The notes beneath the pieces are model-generated. The model was not told the DNA's origin, searched no databases, and saw only the letters and a program-made list of their open reading frames with translations. Position numbers and translations under genes: made by a program. Of a stretch of 64,000 nucleotides of DNA, positions 12,561-24,205 are shown one piece after another; positions within the stretch are counted from its first letter, which is position 1, and each line of letters starts with the position of its first letter. Source of the DNA: Sodiomyces alkalinus F11 (taxonomy: Eukaryota; Ascomycota; Sordariomycetes; Glomerellales; Plectosphaerellaceae); contig NW_021167081.1 in the NCBI RefSeq assembly GCF_003711515.1, positions 2,784,483 to 2,848,482 of the forward strand, written 5' to 3'.

Positions 12561-14030
12561 TCTATAATAGGGTTAGTAGCAAGGACATATTATATATAGT
12601 ATGATAAAGGAATACGAAACCTATAAAAGGTATCGGCTTTTTACGGGTACTAGCGGCGGCTTTAATAAGGGTATAGGCGGAGTCTTAGTGGGAGGGGGGA
12701 ATTTAATAGGAGGATTAACGGAGCGAAGGCGTAACGGAGATATAGCGGGGACATACCGGGGCGTAATCTCGGGTGCTACGGGTATTATTAATATACTTTA
12801 TATAATAAACTCCGGCTCCTAAGTTAGGTGAGTAAAATATAGTATAGAGTAGGTGCGTAGTATAGTAGAGGCGTAGCGAAGAAGTAATAGAATTACTTAC
12901 CGGCGGGGTTCGTATATAGCATAGCCTAGTAGTCTCGGGCTAATAATACGACGTATAAGGTATATAGGGATAAACGGATAATAGGCTTAGACTATACCGG
13001 ATTAGAATATAAAATAGGGGCGTAAAGCGGACACTACGATAATAGCACGGGGGACTTATAATTAAGGGCCAAGGGGTAGCCGGCCTTTTACCCTTATAGG
13101 TGCCGGAACCAGCTCCCCCTTTAGTAACAGAGGTATTATTATTAGGTATCTATAGGGGTAGGAGAGTTAGACCGAGGCGGGCGGTATAGGGACGGAGCGG
13201 GGGCAGTATAAGAACGGTATAACCTAGGACCCTATAGGATCCCCTATACTATAGCCGAATAGTATTAGGGGATCTTATGGAGGAGTACCCTAGGGCCGTA
13301 CTTATGCCGTACCGACTATATAAAACATACCTTAAAAATAATAGCTTAAAGAAAGAAAAAGAGGAAAAAAAGAAAAAAGAGAGGAAAAGAGGGAGGTTTA
13401 TAACAAAAGGGGGCGGTAGATTAGCCCTATACGTCACCGTGCTTTCTAGAGAATAGTAGCCACGCCCGGCCTATACTATAGCGCCTACCCCGGAGAGTCT
13501 ATATAGCGCGAGAAAGGGAGGTATATAATTATATAAGGGCTACTATAAATAGCAGGTATATAAAAGAGGTTTAGGAATAAATAATAAATGAAGGAAGGAG
13601 TAAAGGAGGTGGGTAAGCACGCCCCTGCCCCTATAAAAAGGAGGGAGGGTATAAAGGGTGCCGCGGCGAGGAGATAATAACCTCGCCGGATCCGGAATAA
13701 AGGAAAGGACGGCGGCGAGTAACCGTGGCGGTAACGCACCGAGGACGCGTATAACCCGACACGGTACCTACTAACTAGCTAACTCCTATTAGCTATAAGC
13801 ACGGAGGTAAGATCAGGTTCTCGAATAGCGATAAGAATAAGGCCGCGGAGCGTTACCGTAGCGGCCACGCATAATAGAACTTCCTTATATAATAAGAGCA
13901 TAGAGGTTTTTAGCTATTAACGGTTTCCCCTTGAAAATGGAATAAGGACTATTACCTAGGTGGCTAGCCTAGCTTAGCTAAGCGAGAGCAGAGTAATAAA
14001 TAATAATAATAATTATCAACGCCCTAAGGA
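12561..14030. other. No convincing gene; small glycine-rich open frame and purine-rich strand
   Basis: An open plus-strand frame at 12601-12822 starts with ATG and encodes 73 residues with a Gly-rich centre (GIGGVLVGGGNLIGG). It has no neighbour or second copy to support it, so I do not call it a gene. From 13330 to 13700 the plus strand is purine-rich, with AAAGAAAAAGAGG-type runs, and TATAAAA-like words at 13558 and 13636. These could be remains of an LTR or promoter, but nothing decides it. Confidence 0.4.
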
Positions 14031-14039
14031 TCCTATTTC

Positions 14040-14990
14040 CCCTCCTTAAAGACCTATTTTGCCTTCCTATACTAACTTCTAGGCCTCGTATATAACCCTA
14101 TAAGCAGAAGCTACGCCCTTGTAGTGGTTAGATCTAATACTAACTAGGCAGCGCGCCTATAATTCGGCGATAGAATGCTAGAAGATATAGAAGGATAAGT
14201 ACGCTAAGTACGTTAAGGGTATTAGCACCGTTTTAACCTAGTAGACTAATACTATCGACTGAAGCCATAAGCTACTACTACGTAACGCCACGCCCAAAAA
14301 GGTATTTAAAGCCGTCCGCCGCGATACTATTTACTATATACCTACCCGCCGTGTTAATACCTATTAAGAGTATCACGAATATATCCATAGCGCGCTAATA
14401 ACTGTTAAGAAGTTATAGGAGTGGTTATTAAGATAGCAGGAGCTGCTATAACGGCTTAAAGAGGTAAATTCGAAGCCCGTAATATATATCTAGATAGCAG
14501 ACTTCTTTAAAGGGATACGTATAATAACTAGGCGCGACGAGACCGAAGCCAAGGGACGCCTTCTAGATAAGAAAGGACTCCTCCCGAGGACCTTTATACT
14601 TTTAGTTAACGATATATTAAGACTAGACTTAAAGACTAAGCAAAAGACGGTAGCCACCACGCTATAGTATTCCCTGCACTATATACTAGAAGCGAACAGG
14701 GCGATAATACCTTAGATACCACGGCTAAGCCTAGGAAGGGTAGCCGTGGAAAGAATAAAGCTAAGAATTCTGATATACCTTGTCTAGGTAAATCCCTAGC
14801 CAGCCAGTACTATTAGACCTAGGGCTTCTAGGGTTGAAAAGGACGACCTTTACTGTAGTAAATAGGGTAGAATAAAGTTATATTCTACTAAACTAAGGGG
14901 GAACCGCGCTAAGGATATATCCCTTAGCCGGTCCGGTCTAATTATAACCCGAGTATCTATACCGTGCTATTCCTATACGTGGTACGGGCG
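14040..14990 (+). pseudogene. Copia-type gag relic
   Basis: A plus-strand frame reads through RIP stops as a Ty1/copia capsid protein. Blocks include LILTRQRAYNSAIE near 14128-14172, YHEYIHSALITVKKL near 14370-14415, then EWLLR*QELL and a DFFKGI block near 14500. A basic segment, TAKPRKGSRGKNKAKN, near 14720-14770 precedes a degraded Cys-rich knuckle. This order resembles fungal copia gag proteins, whose central helix region is followed by a CCHC knuckle. Protease, integrase and reverse transcriptase are absent downstream, where an LTR of family Y begins, so the element is internally deleted or two fragments abut. Confidence 0.55.
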
Positions 14991-15117
14991 CTATATATTC
15001 GCTATCTGTACGGATAATACTAGAGCTATATATCCTCCGTCCGCGCGAATAATACTCGCGCTATTCGTTTTATAACTAAGGGAATAGTACTTACGCTATC
15101 CTTGTTGAAGAGTATTA

Positions 15118-15440
15118 TATACCCCGGGCGATAAAAGCCCTATATCCCGCGGGCGTTAACTAACACGGAACTAATAGCGCGAGGCGCGTAGGCTCCTACG
15201 CTCTAGGAAGGCGGCGCCGCCCGGTTATAACTTAGTAACTATATACGGCGATGATAATAATATAATATATTACGCTAACTATGCTAATCTTCACTCTGTA
15301 TAATAGGGTATAAATAAGGGAGAGAAAGTCGCTAGGCGGCGATAAGGAGTAACGGCGAGTACTAAGGGGGTAATAAAACGAAAAGGGGATAAAGAGATAA
15401 ACGTAGAATAAAGAAAGTAAAGTAACTAACCGGTCATTTC
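15118..15440 (+). repeat. LTR of family Y, plus orientation
   Basis: It starts TATACCCCGGGCGATAAAAG, the RIP form of TGTACCCCGGGCGATATAAG seen inverted at 24398. It shares the GC-rich head with CCCGCGGGCGT and the later AGTACTAAGGGGGTA-like block with the copies at 24206-24398 and 61002-61313. It contains a possible TATA box, GGTATAAATAAGGG, near 15307. The 3' end is not sharply defined. It lies just after the copia gag relic and could be that element's 3' LTR. Confidence 0.55.
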
Positions 15441-15559
15441 CCGTATGGTATTCCTACGCCTATACCTAAGTACTAAAGCTAAATTAATATACTAAGCCCT
15501 AGTACCCAAGCCACGTTTATACAACATATCTTAAGCTATAAATAAAACTATAATACCTA

Positions 15560-16640
15560 ATTAAGCCGACGCGATCTTAGCTATCTCCTAAGTTCCACTT
15601 ATTATAGCTTAGACCTTTATAACCTCGGAAGGCTATAGGTTAGTATTAGGGAAGCCTTAGCGTAAGACCTCGCGCCGGAGAATAATACCTATATTATCCT
15701 TTATAAAGCTAGCTATTTACTTCTTAAAAGCTTACTAGGAGATTTCGTAGGAGACTATTACGCCCTTTATTCTGTGGGTATCGTAATAGCGGGCTATAAC
15801 CGCCGCGCGCCAAATAACTATCTCGGCTAGGTCTATATTATTCGTGTAGCGGTTAGCTAAGTGCTCTCACTTGCGATTTCTAGTATACTAAGCGCGTTTA
15901 GTTTAGCTAAGTATATTAGTTCGTCTATATACTAGAACCCTATAAGTAGATTTAGCTTAGCCGTGTTCTCTATATCGTAATTAACTATATAATCGTTAAG
16001 GAAGGCCCCCGCCTGAATGGCCATAGGGAGTAATAGCACGGCGGCGCAGGATTATTATTTAATCTTACCGAATATTTAGTTGCTGTGCGTGAATACGCTA
16101 TAATACACCAACTAGGACGGGTTATTTAGGCTAAACACGAAGCTCTTCGCGGCCTAGGTATAGACAATTTTCTGGCTTAAGCGGAAGAGTATATATTCCC
16201 TAATAATAAAATTGTATAGCCCTAGTAAAGGCCTTTAATACCCGTGATAGGCAATAGTATAGTAGCGGAGGTAGGTACCGGACTACCTAATTATAGGCCG
16301 GCGAGGATATCGGCTACGTTATAGATAACTAGCGCCGGGATTATCTATAACGATTACAGAAAGTTTTAGATCTCGGCTACCCACGGCTTAATACTAGCCG
16401 GGTAATCCCCCGTTCTATCTAGGAAGTCGGCGCCGCTAATTTTATTATTCTATAGCCGGTCTAATAAGTTACTTAGCTTTAGGCTTAGTAATATTAGTTT
16501 ATAAACCGTTTATAGGATACAAGCGGGTATTACGGTATCGTGTAGCTTTAAGGGAGGCGTGCTAGCGGCTAGTATCTACGTAGCGATAATAGAGCTGCCG
16601 CGTAGTAGTAAGGAGCCTATTAGCGGCCTTAGGAGCATTA
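15560..16640 (-). pseudogene. Unidentified protein-coding relic
   Basis: The minus strand gives two adjacent coherent stretches. One, about 16540-16160, includes LILLSLKLSNLLDRL, ISGADFLDRTGDYP and NVADILAGL. The other, about 16180-15840, includes LLLPMAIQAGAFLNDYIVNY, TAKLNLLIGF and DELIYLAKLNALSILEIA. Stops are of the TAG/TAA type. The second stretch is hydrophobic and helix-rich. I recognise no family. It lies upstream of a gypsy integrase relic on the same strand, but no gag or protease motif shows that they belong together. Confidence 0.35.
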
Positions 16641-17309
16641 TAATATACTAGAATAAGGTACTACTCGAATGTTTGGGAATACTAAGGCTAATTAGCGATA
16701 TTAATAGTATTATCTAGTACGAACTACGGCTAAGGGTATAAAGTAACGATCCATTACGCGACGTTAACGGCGACGGTATACTCCGCTTCTTCGGCTAGGG
16801 TAAATACTATATGGCGGAGGCGACGGTTAAGGGGGTTATTATATCTAGCGTTAACGGCTTACTAGTAATACCTTATAATCATACTCTTATTATCACGCCG
16901 TTATTACTTAAATACTAAACTAATAGATTATAGCCCTATAACAATATAGTTCTTATAACTAAATAGAGTAAGGACTTTAAGAGAACTATTAAATATAAGT
17001 CCCTTACCCGATTTTCCCTTAGTAAAGTATCTAGAGAACTCCTACTAGAACTCTTAGTCATTAGATCGATATATATCGGATAGGTATTCAATAATATAGT
17101 ATAAGGGCATCCTAGCTATAAATAAGGGGAGATAGATAGGAAAAAGAGAAAAGAAAAGAAATAAAAGGTATATATATAATGCTATAAGAGACTAGAGAGG
17201 GGGATAGTGCTTAACTACGGGCGATTATTATTATAATAATTTAGGAAAACACGATACGGCCTAGCTTATTCGTGATATTAAAAGATAGAGAAAGACTAGC
17301 CAGGATATT
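16641..17309. other. No gene seen
   Basis: About 670 bases without a supported frame. A purine run, GGAAAAAGAGAAAAG, lies near 17140. Confidence 0.4.
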
Positions 17310-17416
17310 AGGTGTAAAAAGAATTGTATAGTCCGTTAAATAGACAGGCTAATCGAGCAGAATATCGCGGTTTATATTATTGTTATTATTTCGCTTTATT
17401 CTTCTTTTATACACCT
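17310..17416. repeat. Short inverted-repeat unit
   Basis: AGGTGTAAAAAG at 17310-17321 faces CTTTTATACACCT at 17404-17416, so the two ends are near-perfect inverted repeats about 107 bases apart. The inside keeps some CpA and TpG, unlike its surroundings. It could be a small MITE or a very short solo LTR (TGTA...TACA). No second copy was seen. Confidence 0.4.
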
Positions 17417-17639
17417 GCTATTCGGAGATTAGATAATAACCTTTATACTTTCCCTTACCCGAGTTCGATACTATTCGCTATATATAGATAGCGCGTGGTT
17501 ACCCTAGGTACCTCGGGTTCCTTATTCAATATCTAATAAGGCTATAAGGCTATACTAAAGCCCCTTAAACGTTCTTTGCCTCGAGTATTCTTTAACCTAT
17601 CCATTCCTTTAACGTCCCCTAGTTTAAGGGTTTTATCCC

Positions 17640-19300
17640 ACGTTATTCCCTTTACCGTAGCTCGTAATATCTTTAAAGGCCTTTATTGTGCCTTAAAGGC
17701 TTCGACTATTTCCGATACGTCTATCGCTTCTTTTAGTATCTATATATTCTAATAACTTAGCTACCCTTTCTACTAAGTTAAATACTTAGTGCGAGGCTTA
17801 CCTCGCCCTTTCCGGGTAATCCTCTTATCGAGGATAGCGTTAATCTTATAGTGTTTATATAGGTCTCGCTATTCTTGTCTATTATCGTCCGGGTTACCGG
17901 CGTAAATCGGACTATCATCGGTTCCCCGACTCGGGAACAGGTTTAATCCCGGTTTCCGTGCTAGCTAAAGGTAGGTAATACTAATAACAGGGTAGATATG
18001 AAGTATAGCGGGTAAATCTAAACGGTATACTAAAGGTACGACTTACTTCTTAACCTTAAATAAGCTTATTCGTTATTAACTAAGTTTAGTTAACGGCTTT
18101 CGAGGTAACGAGTATCCTTACCCGAGCTTTATAAAGACAAAGTCCCCCGGCACGAACCGAATACTACGGTATTTCTTATCGTATAATCGTTTTATATATA
18201 TCTAGGCTATGGCTATAGATAGTTTAGCGTTTTCCTAAAATAGTTTTTAGGCGAATTACGGGTTAGTATCTCCGATTATAGTAAGGGGGCTATTTATTCG
18301 GACACTATATAGTAATTCGTTTCGCGAGTAGCCTAGGATTTCGCTAAAAGCGTTATTAAGGTTAAACTATAAGGCGATACTACCTTTTATTTATAGGATA
18401 TACGTGTAAATAACGGGGAATATACGGATAGCGATCTTAACGGTCTAGTTCTTCCATTCTAATAGGCTATCTATCTACGGGTACTATACGGTGGAGAACC
18501 CAAGTAGTATACCCGCCTCTTTTTAAAGTATTATCTAGAACGCTAATAGGAACTTTAGATCACGATCCAAGATTATACCTTTAGAGATACCTTAGTTTCT
18601 TAGCTAGAGTAATTAAAAGAGAACATAAGCCTAGTCCTTAGCTAGATAGGTACTATAGCTAGGGATAAAAGGGGTAGCCTTTATAAACTTATCTATTACT
18701 ATAAGGAGGGAGTTAAATAAAAGGAACCCCTCTTTTTACTAAAGACAACCGGCTAAGGGCACCTCGGATAGCCCGAAAATAAAATCTATAATAATAATAT
18801 AAAATAGACTAGGGGAGTTACAATTAGCTATATTTTAGTAAGCGGACGTTAGTATTTAGTTTAATTAATAGCGTATATTAAGTAGTTAGCGATGTAAGAC
18901 TTAATCTCCTTATATAGCCTAGTAATAACGAATCAGCTAACAACCTTATACTAGGTTCTTTTAATACTAAAGTAATAGCGCTTATTATAGGCGGCCTAGA
19001 TAAGCTCCTAATATAAGGAGAATAGGATATTAAGAAAGCGCTTCCCGCGTTATTCTACGTAGTAAAGAAGACTATTATCTAACGTAAAGGGGATCTTAAC
19101 CGGCGAATTATAATCCTATAACTAGATAAGAATAAATCTTTATTTAGCGTTATTAGCCTAATTATCGCTAATTCTTTATTATAGGTCGGTGCTTATCTTT
19201 AGCTTAAAGAAATAATAAATAGCTTAATCGCGCTAAATCTATTCTAGCTTACTATTATCTTCCGCTTTTAGAGGGTCCGTTATATGTAGCCGTACAAGGG
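17640..19300 (-). pseudogene. Gypsy integrase with chromodomain, family X
   Basis: Relic of a chromovirus integrase. On the minus strand, near 18800-18430, the frame reads DFIFGLSEVPLAGCL, IVIDKFIKATPFIPSYST and ISKGIILDRDLKFLL, then TVQYP*IDSLLEWKN. These are the core motifs around the D,D,E residues. A chromodomain-like segment near 17870-17720 reads YKINAILDKRITRKG and KYLT**KG. The same core occurs on the plus strand at 48850-49250 and 60165-60300, so it belongs to family X. Reverse transcriptase is missing: at about 19300 the element stops and a LINE begins. Chromodomains direct integration to heterochromatin (established knowledge). Confidence 0.75.
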
Positions 19301-19729
19301 CCTTAGCTACGATATTTATTTTACCGGGATCTTTATTATTCTAATATAACGGAGCAAAGGAGCATCGTTAAGCCAAAAGTGACCCGAAGGTGCCGTATTA
19401 TTGAACAAATCAATTCTGATGCCGGATTCGGATTCTACGCCCTTAAAAGCACTGGAGACCGATATCATAGCGAAGCTATAAAGGGCGTGGTAGATTATAT
19501 ACTATAGGGCGGCCCGTAGGGCTAGCTAAACGCGATGCTAGTATACTACTATAAAGCGCCTAGAATACGATAACTAGTATTATTCCGGGGCGTGTAGCCT
19601 TAGGGGAGTCCTTAAAACCCTGGGCACTAAGTGGGCATACCGAAGGCGTACTATATAACCTACGTACCTAGTTTTCCGGACTACTAGCTAATAGAGTAAG
19701 CGTCGATAAAGCGCTAAAGCTTATATAGA

Positions 19730-20850
19730 AAATCCTTTAAATGTAATACTATAAGACTATTATAGAGAAGCCGCTAGGCTAATAGCCCGGTAATAATATA
19801 CCCCCCTTTATGATTAAAGGGCTTACTGATACGATTTAATAAGCGATTAAGGGTATACTAAAAGATTTACTCGGGCTACTAGCACCTAAGACTTACGCCT
19901 ATATAGTAAGGAGCACGCTCGCGTAGTGCTAATATATTAAGATAGTATTAGCGAAGCTTATACTTACCCGTTACGCCTAAGAACTAATAGTCCGATACGG
20001 AGATACTAAGACTAACGTTAAGAGCCGAACCCTATAAGAGATTACTAAGGCGGTTAACTAAGTTACCCGCCACGTAGAAATAATAGCCGCGCGACGACTC
20101 CTAAGCGGCGACGTGATTATTATATTTAAGTATAGGAATAAGTAAAAGATAGCGAATATAAATAACTAAGTAGAAGGAGCCTTCGGTGTAGGAGCCACGA
20201 TATAAAAGAAGATATACTAAGTTATAGTCAAAGGAATACCGATAGCGTAGCTACTAGCTAATAACCCCGACGCGGCGTTATAAGAAGTTCGACTATAGAA
20301 TAATATAGCGATTACCTGGATTAAGGCTAGGAAACCTAGGAATAACGTAGCGTGGATAGCGTTATTACTTATTAAGGTTACCCGTCCCGAGGATACAGAG
20401 CGACTAATCAAGGAGGGGGTCTTCTTTAATCATGGACACTATAATAATAAACCCTATAACCCTAAGATCTCCCTATGATAGTGCTTTAAGTACCTTAACT
20501 TCGGATATAAAGTAGGGTAATACTAGGCAATACAGCGCTGTATGGATATTATAGCGGCGCGGAGTCGGTATATTAAGGGGGCTTTACGACGTATAAAGCT
20601 AAGATAGACCCGAGAAAATAACGCTACGACCCCTATAAGGGGCTATACGTGGTATTCGATAATAAGTGTCTAAATAAAGCGAAGGAAAGGGCGTAGACTA
20701 ACAAAGCATATACTAATAGGATATGGGAATTCGACCTTAGTTAAATTGAGAAATTTAGGGCGGAGCGGGAGTATAGCGCTTTCGCGGCGTTATAGAAAAT
20801 AATAATCTCCGAGCTGCCTAAGAAAAAGAGGAAATAGAGAGGATATCCTT
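19730..20850 (+). pseudogene. LINE ORF1 (gag-like RNA-binding protein) relic
   Basis: The frame reads through TAG/TAA stops. The N-terminal half includes VLKDLLGLLAPKTYAY; the middle includes ELIVRYGDTKTNVKS, RHVEIIAARRLLSGDV and FKYRNK. The C-terminal half includes EGAFGVGAT, ITWIKARKPRNNVAW and RPEDTERLIKEGVFF. A CCHC knuckle near 20475-20520 reads CFKYLNFGYKVG*Y, with the second Cys, the His and the last Cys all turned to Tyr. This order is that of ORF1 in fungal Tad1-type LINEs, where it coats the RNA intermediate. The frame continues in Lys/Glu-rich sequence to about 20850. Confidence 0.75.
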
Positions 20851-20959
20851 TAGGGTCGCGGAATATCCTCCTTAGATCGCGTACTACCCGCCCTATGCTT
20901 ATTTACGATAATAGCCTAATTATAAGATTCCTCGCCTTTAGTACTACCTCCTTTTACCC

Positions 20960-22390
20960 GCTATAAAGCCTTACCCCCTACCCCGGGGTTATACCTAAAA
21001 TATAACTATAAAGCAAAATAAGTATAGTATAGCCGGCCACAGAGATAAATAATTAGAATTATTGAATATAATATAAGGGGATAGCGGGATAGAGTGTAGT
21101 AGGCGCTTTATAACCCTAGCGGGTATAATATAATAGCGGTAACGTAGCCCGGGTTAGATAAGATAAAGAGCCCAATTTACTTAAGGGGATATAGTTATAG
21201 GATAGTATAGAGGAGTAAGCGTACCCTACTCTATATATATAAGCGGTGTAAGGCCGTTATGTGTATATAGCGCGCAGGTAAGGACTAGGTTTAAGCTATA
21301 ATTAGAGTTAGGATATAATAGCAGGAGATACGTATCTAGGTAGTATACTCGCTATATTATAAGGGAGGAGAGTAAAGAACCCCGATACACGACCTCGTGA
21401 TAAGGCTAGAGCAGTAATATACTATTCTAGTAAAAGACTTTAACCTAAAAACCCCCTTTTAGGACGGACACGATAAATATAAAAGATAATCGGAAGACCT
21501 TATTACGCTCGCGTACCTGTAATAACTTAGCTTTATAACCCCAAAAGGATATATTACTAGGACCTTAGCCGATACTAATCGATATTATAGTATACTTAGC
21601 CTTACCTAGGCTTTAATGGACTTATCCTACGTATACTAAGGAGATAACCTAGACCTAATAGGCTTAGACTATATAGCCCAGGTAATCGATATCGATACGG
21701 TATAGCTGCGTTAACGCCCCGCTAATAAAGGGTAAAGGTAAAGGAAGCTGAACTATAAAGCGGCTTAGAGAGAGGCTTAAAGGCTAGACTATAGAGAAAT
21801 ACCCCTTACCCCGAAAGTAATTCACTAGGCTATAGACCAGATACTATAGGACTTTACGGATATCGTAGATATTATAGCGCCGCGGTATAAGCCGACCGCC
21901 TTTAGCGATAAGCTATTATAGTAAATATAGACAATAGCGGGGGTAAATAAGGAGGTACTAAGGCTTATACGGCGCTAGTATAAGTAAAGGTCGTGTAGTA
22001 GGTAGGATAAACTTAAGAAGGCAGAGAAATAACGCGATATACTAGTTAGGATAAAGAAGCCGAAAAGCTAGTATAGTGCCGTTAATATAATGGTAGTAGA
22101 CTAGAAAAGCCTCTAGATACTATAACGCTAGGCCTGGATAGTAAACTACTTACCCCCTAATCTCCTATCTATCCTGCCTTTATAGCGTAGCGTAGGCGGA
22201 CCGGTTACGATAATATATAACGGAAAAGCGGCTATTCCTATAAAGAAGTTCTTCCCCTTACTATACCCTATAAAGAGCAGGCGTATTAGGGGCGCGCCGA
22301 GGATAGAGATAATACTAAATACGCCCCAGATTCCACTGTGAACACCAGGGCGTACCACGGGGTACCCTAGCGGTTCTATAGTATAAGCCA
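20960..22390 (+). pseudogene. LINE ORF2, endonuclease domain relic
   Basis: Apurinic-type endonuclease (EEP fold) that nicks target DNA for LINE retrotransposition. The domain begins near 21050 with RIIEYNIRG*RDRV. The catalytic GDFN box appears as VKDFNLKTPF near 21430. Then come TRTLADTNRYYS and SLT*ALMDLSYVY near 21560-21640, and the terminal SDH motif as GLDYIAQVIDIDTV near 21665-21700. A Lys/Arg-rich linker (about 21960-22140) leads toward the reverse transcriptase, which is absent because LTR-X begins near 22400. Most stops are TAG/TAA. Confidence 0.8.
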
Positions 22391-22404
22391 TAGCACCTAT
22401 AGGG

Positions 22405-22757
22405 TATGCTATAGGTACCTTTAGGATATACTATAGCTCCCGTGGGGTATAATTAGTAAACGCCGGGGAATCCCCCGGGTTTCTATACGTAGGAGCCGAG
22501 GATTCCACGGGGTTCAGCCGTGAAATACTTAAGTCCCGGGGGCGCGCCCCCTTAGTTAGACCAAGATATCTTTATAGCACCTTATTTACTATAGTAAAGG
22601 TGGCCCCTTAAATCCTGAGTTCCCTAGGTTTAATAGTGCTAGCTAGTTAGAGTCGTGCCCGGTTAGAGTATATTAAATCCTAGATCCTTCTAAGTCCTAT
22701 AGTACTAGCTAGCCAGGGATTTACCTAGTTAGGGTATATTAAATAGTAGTAACTAAG
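22405..22757 (+). repeat. LTR of gypsy family X (first copy)
   Basis: It aligns with 51270-51566. Shared blocks are a TATACTATAG-rich head, GGGGCGCGCCCCC at about 22544, GATATCTT, and a tail GGGTATATTAAATAGTAGTA near 22731-22750 followed by ACTAAG. In both places a gag frame follows about 110 bases downstream. Exact ends are unsure. It interrupts the LINE upstream. Confidence 0.65.
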
Positions 22758-22859
22758 CTTTTAGGTAGGTTCGTATACCGCTGCCTAGCGCGGACTATAG
22801 ATACTATGACTAAATAGACACATAGCATACTAGCGGTTATAGACTAAATAAATATAAAC

Positions 22860-23580
22860 GCTCGCGCTAGGCGAAAACGCCTCCCCTTTAATAAGTCTAG
22901 GCGTAGAGTAGTATAGGGAACCACCGTTAAGCGTAGGAATAGCGCCTATACTAACCTGTATTAGCCGTGGAACCCGAGCTTTAATACCTCGATAACCTTC
23001 CTAACGATTACTAGTTAGTGTAGGCGATCTTACTAACCTACACCGACGCTAACCATTCTTAACAATCGCTAAAGGGCATAGAATAGGGCCTATACTATCC
23101 TATATACTAGCGTTCTCCGTGGAACTAAAGTCCTAATAGAAACACGGAGCACTAACCTAATCGCCTCCCCTTTACTAGGTCTAGGCGTAGAGTATACTAA
23201 GGATTCCGTGGTCGCTAGTTAAGAGCAGGAATAGCGCCTATACTAACCTATACTAGCACCTATTATTGATTCCTAGCTACTAAGCTACTCGATAATCCTC
23301 CACTTTTTTTTCCCTTTTCCCGCGGAGTATAAGGGGAGCTAGCCTCCCCTTACCGTAAGTCTTCTTTTTACCCGTATTTCGCGGAGAATATTTTCTAAGC
23401 AGGCCGCGCGGCTCGCCTTTATCCGACTAGCTAAATATACCGAGAATATCTAAGGCTAGCGGCGTAATAACCCTAAGTGGAAAAACGTAGAACTAGTATC
23501 TGCATAATAGGCTACCAACGGTTTAGGGGGCGTATTAGAGCCTCCGTCGTACGCCCGAGAACTAGCTAATTACGAGCTAT
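22860..23580 (+). pseudogene. Family X gag relic, N-terminal part duplicated
   Basis: The gag start motif, read in the second copy at 51680 as ASPLIGLGVGYIKE, occurs here twice: near 22880 (ASPLISLGVE) and near 23160 (SPPLLGLGVEYTKD), about 280 bases apart. Each is followed by AGCGCCTATACTAACCT. After 23390 the sequence reads as other gag-like pieces with a frame ending near 23580, and integrase sequence follows. The element has therefore lost protease, reverse transcriptase and RNase H by internal deletion. Confidence 0.5.
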
Positions 23581-23589
23581 AGACTAGAA

Positions 23590-24000
23590 AAGCCTTTATC
23601 GGACTTATCTATGGTCCCTTAGCTAGTCCTCCCTAATATAGAGAGGGCTTCCCCTTATTCTACTAGCCGTTATCGTATTTGCCCGAGGCCCCCTTAGCTT
23701 ACCCTCCCTGCTAAAGGGAAGGCTTCCCTTATTCCCCTAGCCTTTATCGTATTTATACGAGGCCTGGCCCCCTTAGCTTATCCTCCCTACTAGAGGGAGG
23801 ACTTTTCTACGGCAGACGCGCCTTTAACCGTGACCGATAAGCTTATTAAGACTACCTTTATCTACGGGCTATAGCACGTATACCGCTGTGTCTATTATTT
23901 CCGACTAGTACTCTATCTCGGACTTCGGAATAACGCCGTAGAATACCGTAGTACCCCGGGTAGCTAAACCGCCGGTTAAAGTAGAAGAACTAAAATGCAG
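23590..24000 (+). pseudogene. Family X integrase fragment with internal triplication
   Basis: The segment around GLIYGPLASPP and REGFPLF matches the integrase core start seen at 48860 and 60170. It is then repeated: LPEAPLAYPPC*REGFP and a third, altered unit ending in an NRDR*AY*DYLYL block. Reading frames change between units. Downstream, to about 24000, pieces of the core can still be followed. It is a mosaic and cannot be functional. Confidence 0.55.
23613..23835 (+). repeat. Threefold tandem repeat, unit about 75 bp
   Basis: Unit 1 is 23613-23687, unit 2 is 23688-23761, and unit 3 starts at 23762. Each has CCCTTAGCT near its start, followed by CCTCCCT and GGGAGGGCTT-like blocks; units 1 and 2 end in TATCGTATTT...CGAG. 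The single-copy state is seen in the other family X integrases. Confidence 0.7.
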
Positions 24001-24205
24001 AGATCTCTATTAGTATATTCCTCGCCGAGAACCTAGAGGTTTTATAGATAAGAACTATCTTTTAGCCGTAGTTCACTTTGCCGGCGACTTATAGTATAAC
24101 CTATACGAGTATCACGGTTTACTATTAGTTCCTTATATCCGCCTATAGTATACCGCTACGTAGCCGCTCTATATCGTGGTTTAGAATCTACCCTAAATAT
24201 ATGTC
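24001..24205. other. No separate gene seen
   Basis: Short stretch between the family X integrase fragment and the inverted LTR-Y. Some gypsy-like frames remain, but none can be named. Confidence 0.3.

Larger units (their letters stand above)
19370..22400 (+). mobile_element. Tad1-like LINE, plus strand, 3' part replaced by gypsy LTR
   Basis: Non-LTR retrotransposon with ORF1 (gag-like, zinc knuckle) and the endonuclease part of ORF2. It stops in the linker before the reverse transcriptase, where LTR-X begins. The first 100 bases keep several CpA/TpG. The 5' end is set by the end of the gypsy integrase relic and is approximate. No poly-A tail or target duplication can be checked. Confidence 0.8.

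Noticed and set aside
12601..12822. Glycine-rich 73-codon open frame resembling a small membrane peptide
   Set aside because: Gly-rich reading can arise by chance from GGC/GGA words here; there is no second copy, neighbour or start context to support it.
13249..13739. Two open minus-strand frames rich in Phe, Leu and Pro
   Set aside because: They mirror purine-rich runs on the other strand, so composition explains them.
20217..20411. Open minus-strand frame of 64 codons
   Set aside because: Antisense to the well-supported LINE ORF1.
22146..22391. Open minus-strand frame of 81 codons, hydrophobic
   Set aside because: Antisense to the LINE ORF2 linker, which reads coherently on the plus strand up to the LTR.
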